Origin: Larimichthys crocea
Taxonomy: Eukaryota; Chordata; Actinopteri; Sciaenidae
DNA: 64,000 nt
Assembly: GCF_000972845.2 (NCBI RefSeq)
Contig: NC_040019.1
Span: 8,663,774 to 8,727,773 of the forward strand
Direction: 5' to 3'
Numbering within the stretch: position 1 is the stretch's first letter; each line of letters begins with the position of its first letter. Of this stretch, positions 60,676 to 64,000 are shown piece by piece. The translations under genes and the position numbers were made by a program. The notes beneath the pieces are model-generated. The model made no database searches, had not been told where the DNA came from, and was given only the letters and a program-made list of their open reading frames with translations.

Positions 60676-63600
60676 AAAAGCAGAGAGATTTAGATCAACA
60701 GGGAGAGCGATATGAAAAGTGAATCAGTCTCTAGTTCATTTGATATCATTCTCATATCTTAATCCTTCAGGGAAAATGAAGGAGACCAAAACAAATAGAA
60801 TGTGAATTATAAAATAAGAATAGAATATAAATGATTGAATCTGTTTAAAAATATGGTTTGAGTACAAGTATGTATATGTACCTGTGTATGCCCTGGAGTG
60901 TATGGACTATAAATGTATACAAGGCAACTCATAAATGTCAGAGCACTCAAAGAAGAGAGGAGATAATCTAAACCACAATTTATGCTGAATGAATGGCCCT
61001 ACTTACTGCTTTAACTTTGCTCAAAGCCAGAAATAGTAATAGTGTCTGAGTAAATATAGATACAGAAGAGTGCAAAGCCTCCAGCCACTTTATTTCAAAT
61101 TACAGGAATACCAACATCCTTGTGTGGATAGATGTAAAATGGGTAAAGGACAAGTTTCTTTTGTTATATGTACCTGGGGATTTTAGGTGATTATAAGAAT
61201 ATTATTATTAGAATAAAAACAGGAACTCTCTTTTGTACCTGAACATTACTCATTAGTAAAGTTTATTCATCAAGACAAATCTGATTCTTTTGAACTGGAT
61301 TCACTCACCTTTTAGCTCTCCGTGCCCCAGTCTGCCTAATCGACCAATCACAATCCTCCAGGGCAGTGAGGTCATCTGGATGAGGCCAATACACCATTCC
61401 CACAGCTTCTGTAGTCCCATCTTCCTGGCTGAAACCTTGGGCCGCCGCGCTCTGAAGTAACACATAGAGAGATCAGACCTCTATCTCACACTAAACACAT
61501 GTGAAAAAGGACAACTGTGCTCAGGACCATAAACAGCTTGCACACCTGTTGGGTACATCAATGTTGATAATGCAGGTCTCAAGGAGCTCCCCCTGCTGGT
61601 CAGTGCACGACACCAGGATCCAGCGCTGATCATGTGACAGGCAGTATCCAACAAAGAGCACATTGTATTTAGGAGGGATCTCTGCCCATATCTCCCCTTG
61701 TTCTGGTTGCTTGGGACGGGTCGGACCAAGGATGAAGGGGGGAGAGTACAGCTGCAGTGGGCTGGGATGCTGGAGAAGGAAACAAATGTGAGTTAATATG
61801 GACATGATCAATCATTTTCATGTATGTATAAGTTGCTTAAGAAAATAAATCAAACTTTGATTTGTCATGCCTACCTCTGGACTCTTTAGTACAGAATTAA
61901 CAGTGGACACAGGTCCAAAACCAGTCAGGGACTTGATGTGGGTTTGCTGTGGCAGCAGGCGTCTGCATTGGGAGTAACAGGAGAAGGCCAAGGAGCGCAG
62001 ATGTTGCAGGTACAAATGGCTCTCCCCACTGGCTGGCTGCAGAAGATACTGGCATGGCACCACCTACATACAACAACATGAAAAGAAAAGATGAAGATCA
62101 CAAGTGAATTCTGTTTAATTCTGTCCAGTGTAGATCGCAGAATCTTCCCACCTGTAGCACCAGTGCAGGTCTCATCATCTCAGGCAACGTCTGTAGCATC
62201 TCTGTGTAGCAACGAAGAAGCCCTAGAAGCCAAATGCTACTGGCCTCTACCTCATCACTCTCTTCTTCCTCTCCCCCTTCATTTCTTGATCCACTTAAGC
62301 TAAGAAAAGCATCCACTATGTAAATAACGATAGCTGGTGGGTTGGTGTGGCTGTCCACTGAGTCAGCCACTGTTGGGATGCCGATTCTAGACTGCTCAGA
62401 GGTGCTGAAAGAGAGCAACAGAGTAAAGAAATGTATATAGTAAACCAGTACAATCGTATTAGTTCAAATGTGTGGAACAAAAACTTGAGAAAATGTCTTA
62501 CAGTTCAGGGATTTCTGCTGGTGTGTTGGCTGGTGGTGTGGCACTGGAAGGCCCTTTAGAATCGCTGGTTGTCCCTTGGGTTGTCTCTCCCGTTTGGTTT
62601 GAGGTCGCTCCACTCGGAGTCGGAGCGTTTCCTGAACTTGCAGCCCCTGGAGCTTGTTCACCATCAGGACCCCAAGCTTGAGGCTGCCCAGAAGAGGCCG
62701 TTTGGGCTGAGGATGTGGGGTTTAAGGGAGGCTGGACTTTGGGAGGCAACAGAAGACTGCTGTCCAAAGGCAGGGCTGACAGCTGGGGACCTGCATTTAA
62801 AATAATTTAAATATTAAAACTTAAAAATGTATAGATTAGATTAGATTAGATTTGATTAGACCATTTAAATGTTCTCACCAAGCTGTTGCTTGCAGGCATA
62901 AGCGTAGAGTTTAAGTTTGCTGAGGTTGTCGGTATGCTGCTGTCCAGCCCAGGGTCCAGTTAGCCACTGATCCACATCAAGTTCCTCCAGCTTTTCTTGT
63001 TCCACTTCATCCCCAACACGTACTAGTCCATCCCTGGACACTTTGGCCAGAGGACGGTGCTTCCCAAGGCGGCACGTCTGGAAACAGTTCATTCTCTCAT
63101 CACAAACACTTATATCACAATATGTGTTGAATTTCTGCCATGCGTCTGATTCAGAATCAGATCTCCTACCTCGTAAACAGCACTGAGCTCCTGGAAGAAA
63201 GCCCGGGCTGCAGCCAGCAAAGAGGGGCTATTGGGACACAGCACCAAATATGCCACATCCCGCTGCCCCCCATAAGGCTCAAGCAGCAACTTCTCCCAGA
63301 AGGGTAACGCCAAAGGGGACAGTGCCAAGAAGTCTCTCTCACGGTCATAGCCCAGCAAGACTGTAGGGATGGGCAAGGGCTCTGGCGACTCCTCGGAACC
63401 TTAGACAAAAAGAGCAACATTTTTAGTTACAGCCTCTTTAGATATTTGTAGTATTACAGGTGAAATACAGTAAAAACCTAAAGCGAGAGACAGGATTTGA
63501 ATGTACTGACTCACCGTAGGAACCTCTGCCAGCCATCTTATGAAACTGCTGCCAGGTGAGTGGACCCTGAACATGCTGGATATTTTCCCAGGTCCGTCCT

Positions 63601-63999
63601 GTTCTCTTCTTCTGGATAGCATCCTGCAGGAAAGGCTGCAGAGACAGCAGCATGCGTACCATATCCTGGGACGACAACATGCTCATGTCCACCACTGTGG
63701 AAATTGGCAGGCACACACACACACAAACAGGATACATGAACAGATGCTCACATATTAACATGATTCTATACACAAAGAAATAAACAAATAAACAAATAAA
63801 CACACATAAAACACATCAATATATAGTTTAGAGAACAGCTAGGAATACATGAAAATAATATTCTCACCAAAAATTGTAAAGCAGGATTAGAATTAAGGGA
63901 GTGTATCACATTTTATGTTATCCAAATGATCCATCAAGTTATTGTTATGCTGTGTATTTTCCAAATCCCTTATTTTACAGCCAAATCATGCTTCTTACC
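56437..63999 (-). CDS. med13l: med13l, C-terminal ~40% (spliced, 14 complete exons)
   Basis: MED13L, with CDK8/CDK19, cyclin C and MED12, forms the Mediator kinase module, a nuclear complex that binds core Mediator reversibly and controls RNA polymerase II initiation. Fourteen minus-strand exons (listed separately) join in frame, each with AG acceptor and GT donor, into 867 residues ending in a TAG stop; human MED13L is about 2,200 residues, so the N-terminal 60% lies beyond the right edge. Residues about 60-200 form a MID-like lobe, 204-300 a Ser/Pro/Gly/Gln-rich linker, and 300-867 the PIWI-like C-terminal region of the MED13 family. Paralog-specific stretches ([51 protein letters not shown]) favour MED13L over MED13, from memory of the human proteins. 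Divergence from human is moderate, so this could be one of two teleost ohnologs. Confidence 0.92.
56695..56815 (+). repeat. partial copy of a percomorph interspersed repeat in the last intron
   Basis: The stretch TTTAGTGGTATCTAGCAG, then GATTGCAACTCCTCGCCTCA, CCCTCTCCTCCCTAGTGTGG and AAGGTGGCCAC reproduces, in order, a segment of an abundant fish repeat that I recall (TTTAGTGGCATCTAGCGGTG ... GATTGCAACC ... CTCACCCTCTCC ... AAGGTGGCCA). Only an internal piece is present, without ends. Identification is from memory of the consensus. Confidence 0.55.
57144..57253 (-). CDS. med13l: med13l exon M (110 bp)
   Basis: Encodes residues 788-824: [51 protein letters not shown] is invariant in the MED13L proteins I remember. 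The acceptor is ctccag and the donor gtaaaa. The exon ends two bases into the last arginine codon. Confidence 0.93.
57491..57655 (-). CDS. med13l: med13l exon L (165 bp)
   Basis: Encodes residues 733-787, exactly 55 codons. [40 protein letters not shown] and [14 protein letters not shown] match the conserved C-terminal block of MED13L. The acceptor is tttatag and the donor gtactc. Human has STAKAENLPQWFW here, so the alanine-glutamine replacement is a fish or paralog difference. Confidence 0.94.
57656..59531 (-). other. med13l: longest med13l intron in the window (1,876 bp)
   Basis: A/T-rich intron between exons K and L with normal gtgagt donor and tttatag acceptor. It contains an A-run near 58,056-58,068, a short (TA)n at 58,560-58,571 and a 90-codon open frame on the plus strand (58,287-58,559). 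That frame matches nothing I recognise and is antisense to the gene, so I treat it as chance. No second gene is seen. Confidence 0.75.
59532..59695 (-). CDS. med13l: med13l exon K (164 bp)
   Basis: Encodes residues 678-732: [55 protein letters not shown]. The acidic FDLPFPD segment and the Ser-Pro-rich tail are the clearest MED13L signature, because MED13 has SPTGSPVHSPGSHYPHGG at this place. The acceptor is cctcag and the donor gtgagt. It ends on a codon boundary before the longest intron in the window (1,876 bp). Confidence 0.94.
60054..60218 (-). CDS. med13l: med13l exon J (165 bp)
   Basis: Encodes residues 623-678. [36 protein letters not shown] and [19 protein letters not shown] are near-identical to human MED13L in the first half. 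The acceptor is tatgtag. The donor is gtaatg, used with exon end AATAATG. It ends with one base of the next aspartate codon. A frame-compatible readthrough exists but lacks family similarity. Confidence 0.93.
60465..60623 (-). CDS. med13l: med13l exon I (159 bp)
   Basis: Encodes residues 570-623. [18 protein letters not shown] is the MED13L form (MED13 has DWSCLLSRRNLQ). It is followed by [19 protein letters not shown] and [13 protein letters not shown]. The acceptor is caactag, and the upstream polypyrimidine tract is a (TC)n microsatellite (plus-strand (GA)n at 60,632-60,671). The donor is gttagt. It ends one base into an aspartate codon. Confidence 0.95.
60632..60671. repeat. (GA)n microsatellite forming a splice polypyrimidine tract
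   Basis: About 20 GA units on the plus strand. On the coding strand this is (TC)n and ends eight bases before the acceptor CAACTAG of med13l exon I, so it serves as the polypyrimidine tract. Confidence 0.9.
61309..61451 (-). CDS. med13l: med13l exon H (143 bp)
   Basis: Encodes residues 522-570: [40 protein letters not shown] and RLGHGELK. [18 protein letters not shown] is closer to MED13L than MED13 as I recall them. The acceptor is cttcag and the donor gtgagtga. It ends with one base of the GAC codon that continues in exon I across a 685-bp intron. Confidence 0.94.
61546..61769 (-). CDS. med13l: med13l exon G (224 bp)
   Basis: Encodes residues 448-522. It contains [38 protein letters not shown] and [20 protein letters not shown], one of the most conserved parts of the PIWI-like fold in MED13 proteins. 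The acceptor is ctccag and the donor gtgtgc. It ends two bases (AG) into an arginine codon completed by the next exon. Confidence 0.95.
61875..62063 (-). CDS. med13l: med13l exon F (189 bp)
   Basis: Encodes residues 385-447, exactly 63 codons. [41 protein letters not shown] and SVLKSPE follow the family order [28 protein letters not shown]. The acceptor is gtatgtag and the donor gtaggc. Both junctions fall on codon boundaries. Confidence 0.92.
62152..62404 (-). CDS. med13l: med13l exon E (253 bp), start of PIWI-like region
   Basis: Encodes residues 300-384. [19 protein letters not shown] leads into the beta strand [10 protein letters not shown], then an acidic loop [10 protein letters not shown], then [20 protein letters not shown]. 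Human MED13L has the corresponding [29 protein letters not shown] and LLSLMRCYTEML. The acidic loop looks lineage-specific. The acceptor is ttcag and the donor gtggga; the exon ends on a codon boundary. Confidence 0.92.
62502..62790 (-). CDS. med13l: med13l exon D (289 bp), low-complexity linker
   Basis: Encodes residues 204-300. It starts [20 protein letters not shown], matching the conserved LPLDSSLL segment. It then becomes a disordered linker rich in Ser, Pro, Gly, Gln, Thr and Ala, between the MID-like and PIWI-like parts. The linker is clearly shorter than in human MED13 or MED13L as I remember them. The acceptor is atgcag and the donor gtaagac. It ends two bases into a codon. Confidence 0.88.
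62879..63077 (-). CDS. med13l: med13l exon C (199 bp), MID-like lobe continued
   Basis: Encodes residues 138-204: [20 protein letters not shown] followed by an acidic stretch, [10 protein letters not shown] and [15 protein letters not shown]. It aligns in order with the human segment CRLGQHKP, GIMRVG, EWFNQPW and LKLYAQVCRHHL. The acceptor is ccag at the 63,078 side and the donor gtgagaac. The exon leaves one base (G) to complete the first glycine of the next exon. The following 88-bp intron contains a short AGATT-type simple repeat. Confidence 0.92.
63170..63399 (-). CDS. med13l: med13l exon B (230 bp), start of MID-like lobe
   Basis: Encodes residues 61-137. [18 protein letters not shown] begins the lobe, followed by [30 protein letters not shown] and [10 protein letters not shown], all hallmark MED13-family segments; this lobe resembles the MID domain of Argonaute proteins (established for the family). 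The acceptor is ctaag and the donor gtagga. It ends on a codon boundary. An in-frame readthrough of the donor gives a plausible but wrong extension into the 92-bp intron. Confidence 0.94.
63515..63694 (-). CDS. med13l: med13l exon A (180 bp)
   Basis: Encodes residues 1-61 of the fragment. It contains [30 protein letters not shown] and [19 protein letters not shown], the very conserved stretch just before the MID-like lobe in MED13 and MED13L. The acceptor is cacag at 63,698-63,695 and the donor gtgagt starts at 63,514. The exon starts and ends inside codons (two bases at the start, one at the end). Four extra residues (ENIQ region) sit before HVQGPLTW relative to my memory of human MED13L. 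Confidence 0.93.
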
Positions 64000-64000
64000 A
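63999..64000 (-). CDS. med13l: med13l, last 2 bases of an upstream exon (partial)
   Basis: On the minus strand the window opens with TG followed by gtaagaag, a good splice donor at 63,998-63,997. An exon ending in G is exactly what the next exon needs, since that exon starts with the last two bases of a GTG valine codon. Only two bases are visible, so the call rests on donor quality and phase. The 304-bp intron that follows (63,695-63,998) holds a short (AC)n run and an AAAT/AAAC-type simple stretch near 63,779-63,805, and no other exon. Confidence 0.6.

Overview
The window is vertebrate nuclear DNA, almost certainly from a ray-finned fish and probably a percomorph. Dinucleotide, tetranucleotide and pentanucleotide microsatellites are dense. 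Degenerate copies of interspersed repeats that I know from percomorph genomes are present. The only protein-coding gene is a short-intron, fish-style copy of a Mediator subunit gene. No bacterial, viral or plasmid features were seen.

Right end (about 54,690-64,000, minus strand): the 3' part of med13l, encoding the Mediator kinase-module subunit MED13-like. Fourteen complete coding exons (63,694 down to the stop at 56,437-56,439) join in frame into 867 residues, and the last two bases of an earlier exon appear to lie at 63,999-64,000. MED13L rather than MED13 is indicated by several paralog-specific stretches: DWSx[37 protein letters not shown] and [13 protein letters not shown]. The 3' UTR probably runs to about 54,690. 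There an ATTAAA signal is followed by a GT-rich tract, both read on the minus strand.

Left 54 kb: a gene desert. No open reading frame here resembles a known protein, and the longer ones fall in microsatellites, transposon remnants or balanced-composition noncoding DNA. From established vertebrate synteny (TBX5-TBX3-desert-MED13L), the desert beyond the 3' end of med13l is most likely part of the regulatory landscape between tbx3 and med13l. TBX3 itself is not in the window. Many blocks of 100-350 bp look like conserved noncoding elements: mixed composition, TAAT/ATTA and other developmental-factor cores, little simple repeat. These are candidates only, because no alignment could be run. They are densest near 10.6-11.5, 22.5-24.3, 32.3-35.9 and 45.5-53.3 kb.

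Repeats: recognisable transposon remnants lie at 2.1-2.5, 21.4-21.8, 34.2-34.4, perhaps 36.4-36.6, and 38.5-41.1 kb, plus one in the last med13l intron. I recognised none between 41.1 and 54.7 kb. Long microsatellites are listed individually.

The most interesting item is a diverged direct duplication of a roughly 215-bp noncoding block (22,567-22,775 and 23,506-23,735), which may be a local enhancer duplication. Second are an 11-bp-arm palindrome of homeodomain cores at 50,251-50,278, and a (TC)n microsatellite that supplies the polypyrimidine tract of a med13l splice acceptor. I found no evidence of a wholly new gene system.
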